64,000 nucleotides of DNA from JBBTCX01 sp964494205. GTDB lineage: Bacteria; Planctomycetota; Phycisphaerae; UBA1845. Positions 49,621 through 58,225 of the stretch are shown in pieces. Where the stretch lies: the NCBI GenBank assembly GCA_964494205.1, contig CAZBRD010000013.1:76658-140657 (forward strand), read 5' to 3'. How positions within the stretch are numbered: the first letter of the stretch is position 1; every line of letters begins with the position of its first letter. Below the pieces are notes generated by a model. That model searched no databases. It was not told where the DNA came from and worked only from the letters and a program-made list of their open reading frames with translations. The translations under genes and the position numbers were made by a program.

Positions 49621-50621
49621 CCGGGCTGATCGCTCGAACTCTTAAGTGCCCGCTCGTGGCTGCGCTGAGTCGAAATAATCGAAGCAAGTACGCCGATGCC
49701 AAGACCTGCGACAATAACGACTAGCGAAACAACGGTTGGGATTGGATACGAATGCGCGAGCATCAGTTTCACGCCGACAAATGCCAGAATGAAGACGAGA
49801 CTTACGCTGAGGTACTTGAAACGATCCATCATGCCAGCCAGCGCGAAATACAGCGAGCGAAGGCCGAGTATCGCAAACACGTTGGAAGTGAAGACGATGA
49901 AGGGATCTTTCGTGATCGCGAAGATGGCAGGAATTGAATCGACTGCGAAAAGGATATCAGTCGTTTCAACAACGAGTAGAACGAGGAATAACGGCGTCAT
50001 CGTTTTCACGCCATTAATCGTCACAAAGAAATTCTGGCCGTCGATTTGTGGTGTGTAGGGGTATATTTTTCGTGCGATGCGAACCAGTGGATTCTTTTCG
50101 GGTTCGACCTCTTTTTCACGGGCAAGCAAGAGTTTCACAGCTGTGAGCAGGAGCAAGAGTCCAAAGACATAGTTGATCCACGCGAATCTTTCGACCAAGG
50201 CAGCGCCGACGGCAATCATCCCGCCGCGCATGATCAGGACCCCCATGATGCCCCAAAAGAGGACGCGGTGTTGATACTGAAGGGGGATACGAAAATAAGC
50301 GAAAATGAGGGCGATCACCATCACGTTGTCGAGGCTTAGGCTTTCCTCGATGATGTAACCGACTAGAAACTGAAGGTAGGCATCCTTGCCGGATAGTGTG
50401 ATTTGACCGTTTTCGATCCCCATTCCAAACCAGTGGTTATCGTAGGTCAGATAGACAAAACCGCCGAAAATCATCGCCAGCGTGACCCAGACCGCCGTCC
50501 AGCCCAGTGCCTCTTTGGTGCCGATAACATGGGCTTTTCGGTTAAAAACGCCCAGGTCCAATGCGAGCATCGAGAGGACGAAAACAATAAATCCGGCCCA
50601 CAGGAAGAAATGTGCTGACAA
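49617..50621 (-). CDS. TerC/Alx-family integral membrane protein
   Basis: 334 residues with about nine membrane spans. Family motifs: LDLGVFNRKAHVIGTKEALGWTAVWV, GYIIEESLSLDNVMVIALIFAYFRIP, HRVLFWGIMGVLIMRG, ETTDILFAVDSIPAIFAITKDPFIVFTSNVFAILGLRSLYFAL, in which the conserved acidic residues probably bind metal. Alx/TerC members export or handle Mn2+ and tellurite. I looked upstream for a yybP-ykoY manganese riboswitch and did not find a convincing one. Followed by the overlapping PGPGW gene. Confidence 0.93.
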   Translation of the reverse strand: MSAHFFLWAGFIVFVLSMLALDLGVFNRKAHVIGTKEALGWTAVWVTLAMIFGGFVYLTYDNHWFGMGIENGQITLSGKDAYLQFLVGYIIEESLSLDNVMVIALIFAYFRIPLQYQHRVLFWGIMGVLIMRGGMIAVGAALVERFAWINYVFGLLLLLTAVKLLLAREKEVEPEKNPLVRIARKIYPYTPQIDGQNFFVTINGVKTMTPLFLVLLVVETTDILFAVDSIPAIFAITKDPFIVFTSNVFAILGLRSLYFALAGMMDRFKYLSVSLVFILAFVGVKLMLAHSYPIPTVVSLVVIVAGLGIGVLASIISTQRSHERALKSSSDQPG

Positions 50622-50855
50622 AGTCGATCCTTTATGTAGCTATAGTCACCGCATACCAATAACTATGCGAATAGTAGCCGCGTAGTGAGGGTCGTTGAAG
50701 GGCTGCAACTCTGGAGGGAGTTCGCCCGTATACGCTCGCGGAGGCGAGAAGGCGGGCTAAGCCTGTTTTCCACGGGGAATCTTGAGAAAAGTCGACGTGG
50801 GAAACAGAATCGCTCGCGTGAAACTAATTGGTAACTGATCTTCAAGGAGAAAAAA

Positions 50856-51299
50856 ATGTTGAATCGTAAGGCAGGAATGTTTGTCGCGGTTGTATCGGCG
50901 GTGACCGTTGCGGTCGTGTTGTTGAATCCTCTCATGGCTGAACCGCAGGCGGCGAAGAAAGAGAAGAAAGCCGTTGAACAAGGTCGCGAGATGACGTTCG
51001 TCGGGAAGATCGTCGATTTGCAGAATTTCATGAACGGCAAGTATCCCTCGGACGACAAAGCGAAATGCACCGCGGACGCGCTGAAGGCCGGCGTTCCTGC
51101 AGCCATCGATACTCCTTCGGGATTGGTTGTCATTGGTCAGGCAGGCAACAGCCCTTCGAAGACGCTGATCCCACTTGCGTTTACGCGAGCGAAAGTCTCT
51201 GGAAAGTATTACGAAAAGAACGGATTGAAGTACATCGACATCGCATCCGCTACATCGGCAGCAGCGGATGCGGCTGATGTCGAGCCTTCGGAGGAATAG
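50856..51299 (+). CDS. Small exported protein of unknown function
   Basis: 147 residues. Signal peptide MFVAVVSAVTVAVVLLNPLMA, then a Lys-rich spacer (AAKKEKKAVEQ). The core TFVGKIVDLQNFMNGKYPSDDKAKCTADALKAGVPAAIDTPSGLVVIGQ has the shape of a small bacterial family built on a short OB-like domain with conserved Cys; the end is Ala/Asp-rich. CAAGGAG lies 8 nt upstream of ATG. Own terminator follows at 51346. Confidence 0.75.
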   Translation: MLNRKAGMFVAVVSAVTVAVVLLNPLMAEPQAAKKEKKAVEQGREMTFVGKIVDLQNFMNGKYPSDDKAKCTADALKAGVPAAIDTPSGLVVIGQAGNSPSKTLIPLAFTRAKVSGKYYEKNGLKYIDIASATSAAADAADVEPSEE

Positions 51300-51345
51300 T
51301 TAGAACTCGAAGCCAACCACGCGAAGAAAATGTTCCCAAAACCAG

Positions 51346-51380
51346 ACCGGGTCGCTCCAGGTGGGCGGCCCGGTTTTTTT
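51346..51380 (+). terminator. Rho-independent terminator
   Basis: ACCGGG (51346-51351) / CCCGGT (51369-51374), inner GGCC pairing possible, followed by seven Ts. Confidence 0.8.
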
Positions 51381-52267
51381 GCGTTGGCACGAATAAGTTT
51401 CAATTGGCTTTCATGGACCTCTCCATTCATCCGCCAAATTCCTGAAAACCCCCTAACACAAGCCTAAGTTCCTTTAAGTTGGTTCAAAAAATCTGTTCCG
51501 ATGTGGCCTTGGAAGTCGGCGTCCTAAACCACACGTGTCGATAACCAGAAGCTGATGTGAGCGATAATCCCTTTGTAGCCTGCGACTTCCTATAGAAACA
51601 GTGAAATCGCGGCCACAGTGTTGTTAATATGGGACAATATTGAATGTTGCTATTGGTGTAAATGGGAAGGAAAAAATCGTCAAAATGGGCTATTAACATA
51701 GAGAGAAAGCTTGCGTTTCGATGTGCAAAAGGTTAATGTAGGAGCCACGGCAGGTATAGCATGGGCAACGGAGTCAAAGTTGGTTGCCGCTTGCTTGTTA
51801 TGTTCGGTCGATTCTGGCAGAATGAATAAGCATTGCTTTCCAGATCGACAGCGCGTTACACTGGTTCTGGTCATGAATTGATTACGGTGTAGCCGTTAAG
51901 AGATTGTGGGGCTTCCGGATTTTCGGATTACCTGTGTACACCTACATGTGTTCGGGGTAATTAGAGAAGCCGGATGAGGGTTTTTGAGTGTTTGCTAGAT
52001 GCTCCAGATGGGTGTAAGCTTGAGGCAGGTCGTGATCTCACGGGCTTGGATTTCAGCTAGGACCATGACAGCTTGAATCAGGGCGTCGTGAACGTCACGG
52101 AAAGGAAAAGGAGGGGTGAAGCAGAAGCAAAAACAATGAATCAATCGTTCTGGTTCTTAAGATTTCAACAGGGCTTGGATATTGCCCGCGTGGTTGGGCG
52201 AAGCATTGTTGAACACGCAAAATGTAAAGAGTTCTTTTCGACACTAGTCACAGAAAAGGAGAGAGGC
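51381..52267. other. Long non-coding lead-in to the five-gene tandem array
   Basis: About 890 bp, AT-richer than the array itself. The frame of the first array gene is open back to 52073 but lacks conserved sequence or a signal peptide there. No structured RNA, IS remnant or promoter pair that I would defend. Confidence 0.4.
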
Positions 52268-53494
52268 ATGGCACGTAAATTACTGGTTGGAACAACCCTC
52301 GCTTGCTTGTGCGCTTCGTTCGTGAGCACGGCTTCGGCCGAAGATCGCGCCAGCGCGAGCAAGAAGGGCAGCTTGTTGGTCTATCCGAAGGTCGAGATTC
52401 GTTGGGCTCCGGTTGGTCCGGACAACTCCTACGTTGTCACGCAGGACACGTTCCTGACGATCGTCAACGACTTCCCGGCTGACGTGAAGGTTCAATACTA
52501 CTTCGTGAACGGCGATGAGCCGCTCGATCCGGTGTTCTGCTGCGATCCGCAAGAGCTCGTCGAGCGCGGTCACCCGGGTTGGAACTGGGTCGATTGCCAG
52601 AACATCCTGACGGATGATCAGTCGATCTATTGGTCGGCCCTCACTGGCAACCCGCACGGCTGCCAGCCGTTCACCGTTCTCGATCCGGGCACTCCTCCGG
52701 GTCGTCCCAGCTTGGATTCAATCGCTTATCCGGGCACCCGCTACCTCCGCGGCTTCATCGTCGCGTGGGCGGTCAATGATTCCGGTGCGGAAATCCGTTG
52801 GAACCACCTGAGCGGTACGGCCACGTTGGTCAACTACGCTCTGGGCACCGCCTGGGAATACAACGCTTATGCGTTCCGCGCTCTGACTGCGGGTCCGCAA
52901 GGCGCTGAGAGCGATGGCCAGTCGGGTCAGTTGCTCATGAACGGCGAAGAGTATGACATGAACTACAACATCCTCGTGTTGGACTTCTTTGCTGAGGGCA
53001 GCGATCCGTTCTACACCGGCAACGGTCTGAACACTGACCTCACGCTCATGGTCATGGAAATGGACCTCCGTCAGGACAATGACGGTCCGGTCACCACCAA
53101 GGCCAAGTTCGACATCTGGAACAGCAACGAGGTTCGCTTCTCGGGCACCGAGCGCTGCATCACCTGCTGGGATCAGACGCTCCTCGGCGATTATGAAGCC
53201 CCGAACCACTTCCTCGTTGAAAACCTCCAGACCGACAAGGGCAAGGCCCGTATCGATGGCCTCGGCAGCACCGTCTGCCCGTTGAGCCAGGATTCGGCCC
53301 TCCTTGGCGTCGAAGCGAAGTTCATCGACTTCGGTCATGACCGCGCTGCTGCTGGTTCGACCATGGTCGGCCAGGGCGAGGACACCTCGGGCTTGATCCG
53401 CTATGACATCATCGCGGAGCCGGAAGAAGCCAATGGTGGCTCGGCGCCGGTCAGCCTGGGTCAGCTCCTTCAGAACGTCCGCTCCTCGAAGTAA
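52268..53494 (+). CDS. Tandem-array secreted protein, copy 1
   Basis: 408 residues from ATG 52268 (AAAGGAGAGAGGC upstream). Signal peptide KLLVGTTLACLCASFVSTASA. Conserved blocks shared by all five copies: KGSLLVYPKVEIRW; TQDTFLTIVNDFPADVKVQYYF with NGDEPLDPVFCCDPQEL; GHPGWNWVDCQNILTDDQ; SIYWSALTGNPHGCQPFTVLDPG; RYLRGFIVAWAVND with EIRWNHLSGTA; QLLMNGEEYDMNYN; WNSNEVRFSGTERCITCWDQ; DKGKARIDGLGSTVCPLSQ; VGQGEDTSGLIR. Variable segments here: APVGPDNSY; SLDSIAYPGT; EGSDPFYTGNGLN; FIDFGHDRAAA. Six conserved Cys suggest disulfides in the envelope. No known family recognised; beta-sandwich-like. Followed by a terminator. Confidence 0.85.
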   Translation: MARKLLVGTTLACLCASFVSTASAEDRASASKKGSLLVYPKVEIRWAPVGPDNSYVVTQDTFLTIVNDFPADVKVQYYFVNGDEPLDPVFCCDPQELVERGHPGWNWVDCQNILTDDQSIYWSALTGNPHGCQPFTVLDPGTPPGRPSLDSIAYPGTRYLRGFIVAWAVNDSGAEIRWNHLSGTATLVNYALGTAWEYNAYAFRALTAGPQGAESDGQSGQLLMNGEEYDMNYNILVLDFFAEGSDPFYTGNGLNTDLTLMVMEMDLRQDNDGPVTTKAKFDIWNSNEVRFSGTERCITCWDQTLLGDYEAPNHFLVENLQTDKGKARIDGLGSTVCPLSQDSALLGVEAKFIDFGHDRAAAGSTMVGQGEDTSGLIRYDIIAEPEEANGGSAPVSLGQLLQNVRSSK

Positions 53495-53610
53495 GAACGG
53501 ATGAACAACAAAGAAACGGAGGATCAGTCCTGAAGGTCTGATCGAAGGAACGGACGAAAGTCAACGACTCCGAAAAGACACGAGGGAAAGAATCTCCGAA
53601 GGAAAACATG

Positions 53611-53644
53611 GGGCCACGCATGCCCAGCGTGCGTGGCCCTTTTT
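53611..53644 (+). terminator. Terminator after array copy 1
   Basis: GGGCCACGC (53611-53619) / GCGTGGCCC (53631-53639), then TTTTT. Confidence 0.85.
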
Positions 53645-53794
53645 CTATGGCGAAGCAAAGTTCGACTTATCAGAACCAGTCGATCGCCGCACGAGTCGGA
53701 ATCGCAGTTCAATCCGACGCGTCCGAATCAAGAAGCAAAGAAGCGGGTGGGGACAGAAGTTTCAGTAAGCAAGTGGGACGGAGAGGAGAGAAGC

Positions 53795-55111
53795 ATGTTT
53801 AGAAAGATCGCCATCGGTATCACGCTGAGCTGTCTGTTCGCGGCGTTCGTGAACTCGGTTTCAGCCGATGACCGCACCAACGTGACCAAGAAGGGAAGCC
53901 TTCTGGTTTATCCGAAAGTTGAAATCAAGTGGGAGCAAGCCGATTGCTTTCCTGATATGAACCCTGTGGAAGAGCAGGGGTGTGAATATCGGGTTACTCA
54001 AGATACGTTCCTTACAATCGTCAATGATTTTCCCGGCGATGTGAAGGTTCAATACTACTTTGTGAACGGCGATGAGCCGCTCGATCCGGTGTTCTGCTGC
54101 GATCCGCAAGAGCTCGTCGAGCGCGGTCACCCGGGTTGGAACTGGGTCGATTGCCAGAACATCCTGACGGATGATCAGTCGATCTATTGGTCGGCCCTCA
54201 CTGGCAACCCGCACGGCTGCCAGCCGTTCACCGTTCTCGATCCGGGCACGCCTCCAGGACGTCCCGACACCGAAGAGTACGCAGTACCAGGCAGCCGTAT
54301 TCTTCGCGGCTTCGTCGTCGCGTGGGCGGTCAATGATTCGGGCGAAGAAATCCGCTGGAATCACCTGAGCGGTTCGGCGATGTTGATTAACTACAACAAC
54401 GGCACCGCATGGGAGTATGGCGCTTATGCTTATCGCGCGCTGACCTCTGCTCCGCAGGGCGCTGCGAGCGACGGCGTTCCCGGACAATTGCTCATGAACG
54501 GCGAAGAGTACGACATGAACTACAACATGCTCGTTCTCGACTTCTTCGCATTTGGTTCGTATGCGTTCGAAGGCGGCTACGGTCCTCCGGGAGAAGGTGG
54601 AATCAAGACTGACCTTACGCTGATGGTCATGGGTCTCGACCTGCGACAGGACAACAACGGCCCCATCACCACCAAGGCCAAGTTCGATCTCTGGAACAGC
54701 AACGAGGTTCGTTTCTCGGGCACTGAGCGCTGTGTCACCTGCTGGGACCAGACGCTGCTCGGAGACTACGATGCGCCGAACCACTTCCTGTATGAGAATC
54801 TCCAGACCGACAAGGGCAAGGCCCGCATCGATGGCCTGGGCAGCACAGTCTGTCCGTTGAGCCAGGATGCACCGCTGCTCGGTGTCGAGGCGAAGTTTGT
54901 CGGCTACGCTCAATCCTTGGGTGGCGGTTATGACAACGAGAGGCTTCGCCTGCAAGGCGCTACGGCGTCCGGATCGACCATGGTCGGCCAGGGCGAAGAC
55001 ACCACTGGCTTCATTCGCAATGACATCATCGCTGCACCGGAAGAGTCTAACAGCGGCGTGAATGGTGGCGTGAGCCTCGGTTCGCTTCTCGCGAAACCAG
55101 TACGTAAGTAA
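53795..55111 (+). CDS. Tandem-array secreted protein, copy 2
   Basis: 438 residues from ATG 53795 (GGAGAGGAGAGAAGC upstream). Signal peptide KIAIGITLSCLFAAFVNSVSA. Same conserved blocks as copy 1, with VEIKW and WNSNEVRFSGTERCVTCW variants. Variable segment 1 is longer and has two extra Cys (EQADCFPDMNPVEEQGCEY); segment 2 DTEEYAVPGS; segment 3 FGSYAFEGGYGPPGEGGIK; segment 4 FVGYAQSLGGGYDNERLRLQ. Ends GVSLGSLLAKPVRK, the shared basic C-terminus. The central 188 bp (54062-54249) are identical to copy 1. Only 55 bp, without a terminator, separate it from copy 3, so copies 2 and 3 may be co-transcribed. Confidence 0.85.
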   Translation: MFRKIAIGITLSCLFAAFVNSVSADDRTNVTKKGSLLVYPKVEIKWEQADCFPDMNPVEEQGCEYRVTQDTFLTIVNDFPGDVKVQYYFVNGDEPLDPVFCCDPQELVERGHPGWNWVDCQNILTDDQSIYWSALTGNPHGCQPFTVLDPGTPPGRPDTEEYAVPGSRILRGFVVAWAVNDSGEEIRWNHLSGSAMLINYNNGTAWEYGAYAYRALTSAPQGAASDGVPGQLLMNGEEYDMNYNMLVLDFFAFGSYAFEGGYGPPGEGGIKTDLTLMVMGLDLRQDNNGPITTKAKFDLWNSNEVRFSGTERCVTCWDQTLLGDYDAPNHFLYENLQTDKGKARIDGLGSTVCPLSQDAPLLGVEAKFVGYAQSLGGGYDNERLRLQGATASGSTMVGQGEDTTGFIRNDIIAAPEESNSGVNGGVSLGSLLAKPVRK

Positions 55112-55166
55112 ACAAAGGTGTGATTTTTAGGAATCCAATAGTACTAGAGAGAAAGAGGAGAGAGGA

Positions 55167-56606
55167 ATGATCAGGAAAATGTTTCTAGGAATGGCGCTCG
55201 CTTGCGTGAGCGCGTCGTTCGTGACGTCGGCTGTGGCTGACGACCGCGTGGATATTAGCCGGAAGGGCAGCCTTCTGGTGTATCCGAAAGTTGAAATCCG
55301 TTGGGAACCGGCAAGTCGGTCTTGTTGCGAGGAGCAAGTTACTCCTGGTTGCGACGACGCTGATTGCGAGGAAGCCATTTGCAGTGAAGATTTGTTTTGC
55401 TGCGAGACTGCTTGGGACTTTCTTTGCGTAGCCGCAGCCGAGGGTAACGAGGCGTGCGATTGCTTCATAGAAGAACTAGGTGGCCCGGCTGGTGCAGAAG
55501 AAGGCCCCGAATACGTTGTCACGCAGGACACGTTCCTGACGATTGTCAACGATTTCCCGGCTGACGTGAAGGTTCAATATTACTTCGTGAACGGCGATGA
55601 GCCGCTCGATCCGGTGTTCTGCTGCGATCCGCAAGAGCTTGTCGAGCGTGGTCACCCGGGTTGGAACTGGGTCGATTGCCAGAACACCCTGACAGATGAT
55701 CAGTCGATCTACTGGTCGGCGCTCACCGGCAACCCGCACGGCTGCCAGCCGTTCACCGTTCTTGATCCCGGCTTCCCGCCCGGACGTCCGAGCCTCGACA
55801 GCGACGCTCGTCCAGGTTCGCGTTACCTCCGTGGTTTCATTGTCGCGTGGGCGGTCAATGATTCGGGTCAGGAAATCCGCTGGAACCACCTGAGCGGTAC
55901 GGCGCTATTGGTCAACTACGATCGCGGCACCGCGTGGGAGTACAACGCGTATGCCTATCGCGCGCTGACCTCTGCTCCGCAAGGTTCGCAGAGTGACGGC
56001 GTTCCGGGCCAGCTGCTCATGAACGGCGAAGAGTATGACATGAACTTCAACATGCTCGTGCTCGATTTCTTTGCCGATGCTCCGCCCTTCCAGTACACAG
56101 ATTTGACCCTCATGCCGATGAACCTGGACCTTCGTCAGGATAATGACGGTCCGGCGACCACCAAGGCGAAGTTCGATATTTGGAACAGCAACGAAGTGCG
56201 CTTCTCGGGCACTGAGCGCTGCATCACCTGCTGGGATCAGACGCTCCTGTTTGATTATGATGCTCCGAACCACTTCCTGTATGAAAATCTCCAAACGGAC
56301 AAGGGTAAGGCCCGCATTGACGGCCTCGGCAGCACGGTCTGTCCGTTGAGCCAGAACGCGGCGTTGCTGGGCGTGAAGGCGCTGAACATTACCAGCTTCA
56401 TTGATGTTGTCGCTGGTGGAAATAACAGCATGGCGCAAGTGCCGTTGCTTGGAAACACCGTGTCCGGCGGCAACCTCGTCGGTCAGGGCGAAGATGCCAC
56501 CGGCTTCATCCGCAACGACATTATTGCGGAACCGGAAGAGTCCAATGGTGGCGTGAACGGCGGCGTGAGCCTTGGTTCACTGCTGTCGAAGCCGGCTCGC
56601 AAGTAA
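55167..56606 (+). CDS. Tandem-array secreted protein, copy 3, with Cys-rich insertion
   Basis: 479 residues (GAGGAGAGAGGA upstream). Signal peptide KMFLGMALACVSASFVTSAVA, nearly identical to copy 5. Variable segment 1 is replaced by about 65 residues with 12 Cys: SRSCCEEQVTPGCDDADCEE, then AICSEDLFCCETAWDFLC and EACDCF. This CC-x-TPGCDD-C-xxxVC-xxDxFCC-xxxWDxxC pattern recurs in unrelated planctomycete exported proteins as a small disulfide module, so the insertion is probably an acquired domain. Segment 2 SLDSDARPGS; segment 3 is the shortest (DAPPFQY); segment 4 LNITSFIDVVAGGNNSMAQV. Terminator at 56625. Confidence 0.85.
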   Translation: MIRKMFLGMALACVSASFVTSAVADDRVDISRKGSLLVYPKVEIRWEPASRSCCEEQVTPGCDDADCEEAICSEDLFCCETAWDFLCVAAAEGNEACDCFIEELGGPAGAEEGPEYVVTQDTFLTIVNDFPADVKVQYYFVNGDEPLDPVFCCDPQELVERGHPGWNWVDCQNTLTDDQSIYWSALTGNPHGCQPFTVLDPGFPPGRPSLDSDARPGSRYLRGFIVAWAVNDSGQEIRWNHLSGTALLVNYDRGTAWEYNAYAYRALTSAPQGSQSDGVPGQLLMNGEEYDMNFNMLVLDFFADAPPFQYTDLTLMPMNLDLRQDNDGPATTKAKFDIWNSNEVRFSGTERCITCWDQTLLFDYDAPNHFLYENLQTDKGKARIDGLGSTVCPLSQNAALLGVKALNITSFIDVVAGGNNSMAQVPLLGNTVSGGNLVGQGEDATGFIRNDIIAEPEESNGGVNGGVSLGSLLSKPARK

Positions 56607-56624
56607 GCAAAACGGCTAACAATA

Positions 56625-56653
56625 CCTCCCTCTCCCGCATAGGGAGAGGGAGG
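56625..56653 (+). terminator. Terminator after array copy 3
   Basis: CCTCCCTCTCCC (56625-56636) / GGGAGAGGGAGG (56642-56653), perfect 12-bp stem with a 5-nt loop, followed by TTCTCATT. Confidence 0.75.
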
Positions 56654-56772
56654 TTCTCATTGCCATTGATGATTCGTAGGCAAACTACGAAATGGGGAAT
56701 TGCAAAGGACGACAACGTGTGTCTGTCGGCCCTTGAAGAGTGAGTAGATTCTAAAAGTAGGGGAAAGAAGCA

Positions 56773-58011
56773 ATGTTAAAGAAAGCACTTTTTGGGATCG
56801 CTCTGGCCGGATTGTTCGCGGGTTTCGCGGGCAATGCGTCGGCGGACGATCGGACTAACGTGACCAAGAAGGGAAGTCTTCTGGTCTATCCGAAGGTAGA
56901 GATTCGTTGGGAGTCGGAAGGTGACGGCTATGTCGTCACGCAGGACACGTTCCTGACGATCGTCAACGACTTTCCGGCTTCGGTTAAGGTTCAATACTAC
57001 TTCGTGAACGGCGATGAGCCGCTCGATCCGGTGTTCTGCTGCGATCCGCAAGAGCTCGTCGAGCGCGGTCACCCGGGTTGGAACTGGGTCGATTGCCAGA
57101 ACATCCTGACGGATGATCAGTCGATCTATTGGTCGGCCCTCACTGGCAACCCGCACGGCTGCCAGCCGTTCACCGTTCTCGATCCGGGCACTCCTCCGGG
57201 TCGTCCGGTCACAGGCGAAGAGGACGATGAAGGCGGCAATCGCTACCTTCGTGGTTTCATCGTCGCGTGGGCGGTCAATGATGCCGGCGAAGAAATCCGC
57301 TGGAATCACCTGAGCGGTACTGCGATCTTGATCAACTACGAAACCGGAACGGCGTGGGAATACAATGCGTTCGCCTATCGCGCGCTGACCAGCGCTCCGC
57401 AAGGCTCGGCCAGCGACGGCGTTCCGGGTCAGTTGTTGATGAACGGTGAAGAATACGACATGAACTACAACATGCTGGTTCTTGACTTCTTTGCCAACGA
57501 GAGCGTGCCCTTCAACACCAATGGCGTGCCGGGCGAAGTTGAGACGGACGTGACGCTTATGGTCATGGAACTTGACCTCCGTCAGGACAATGAGGGTCCG
57601 GTTACCACCAAGGCGAAGTTCGATATCTGGAACAGCAACGAAGTGCGCTTCTCGGGTACCGAGCGCTGCATCACATGCTGGGATCAGACGTTGTTCGGCG
57701 ACTACAACGACCCGAACCACTTCCTCGTTGACAATCTTCAGACCGACAAGGGAAAAGCCCGCATCGACGGCCTCGGCAGCACTGTCTGTCCGTTGAGCCA
57801 GGACTCGGCGCTACTCGGCGTTGAGGCGAAAGCCATCGATTTCGAGAACGGTGAAGAAGTCCATGCGATCGCAGGCTCGACGATGGTCGGTCAGGGCGAA
57901 GACACCACCGGTTTCATTCGCAATGACGTCATCTCGGCTCCGGAAGAGTCGAACAGCGGCACAAATGGCGTGAACATCAGCTCGCTGATGGCTCGGCCAG
58001 CCGGCAGATAA
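56773..58011 (+). CDS. Tandem-array secreted protein, copy 4
   Basis: 412 residues (GGGGAAAGAAGCA upstream). Signal peptide KALFGIALAGLFAGFAGNASA. Conserved blocks as in copy 1. Segment 1 ESEGDGY; segment 2 VTGEEDDEGGN (strongly acidic); segment 3 NESVPFNTNGVPGEVE; segment 4 AIDFENGEEVHAIA. C-terminus NISSLMARPAGR departs slightly from the others. The stretch 56986-57206 is identical to copy 1 over 221 bp, including all third codon positions, whereas flanking sequence differs: a gene-conversion signature. Confidence 0.85.
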   Translation: MLKKALFGIALAGLFAGFAGNASADDRTNVTKKGSLLVYPKVEIRWESEGDGYVVTQDTFLTIVNDFPASVKVQYYFVNGDEPLDPVFCCDPQELVERGHPGWNWVDCQNILTDDQSIYWSALTGNPHGCQPFTVLDPGTPPGRPVTGEEDDEGGNRYLRGFIVAWAVNDAGEEIRWNHLSGTAILINYETGTAWEYNAFAYRALTSAPQGSASDGVPGQLLMNGEEYDMNYNMLVLDFFANESVPFNTNGVPGEVETDVTLMVMELDLRQDNEGPVTTKAKFDIWNSNEVRFSGTERCITCWDQTLFGDYNDPNHFLVDNLQTDKGKARIDGLGSTVCPLSQDSALLGVEAKAIDFENGEEVHAIAGSTMVGQGEDTTGFIRNDVISAPEESNSGTNGVNISSLMARPAGR

Positions 58012-58019
58012 TTGCAACT

Positions 58020-58088
58020 GTGTAGTTCAAGACTACACGATCTAAGGACCAACATCGGGGGCCGCGCGCATTACGGGCGCGGCCCCCG
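58020..58088 (+). terminator. Two hairpins after array copy 4
   Basis: GTGTAGT-tcaag-ACTACAC (58020-58038), then CGGGGGCCGCGC (58056-58067) with GCGCGGCCCCCG (58077-58088), a 12-bp GC stem. No long T-run, but strong enough to terminate or protect the 3' end. Confidence 0.65.
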
Positions 58089-58225
58089 AATCAATTTGTG
58101 GGCGCCTCATTCGCGCAGGTCGCATAACTATTCTGCGGCATTTCGTAAGTCCGCGAAGAATCGTTGCGAGCGAAACGGGCGTGGGTGTATCAATGGGGTA
58201 TTACTTTTCGAAGAGGGAGAGAAGC

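Noticed and set aside
50622..50855. Possible yybP-ykoY manganese riboswitch upstream of terC
   Set aside because: I could not align the conserved core. The GC hairpin near 50727-50758 reads better as an ordinary stem on the plus-strand leader.
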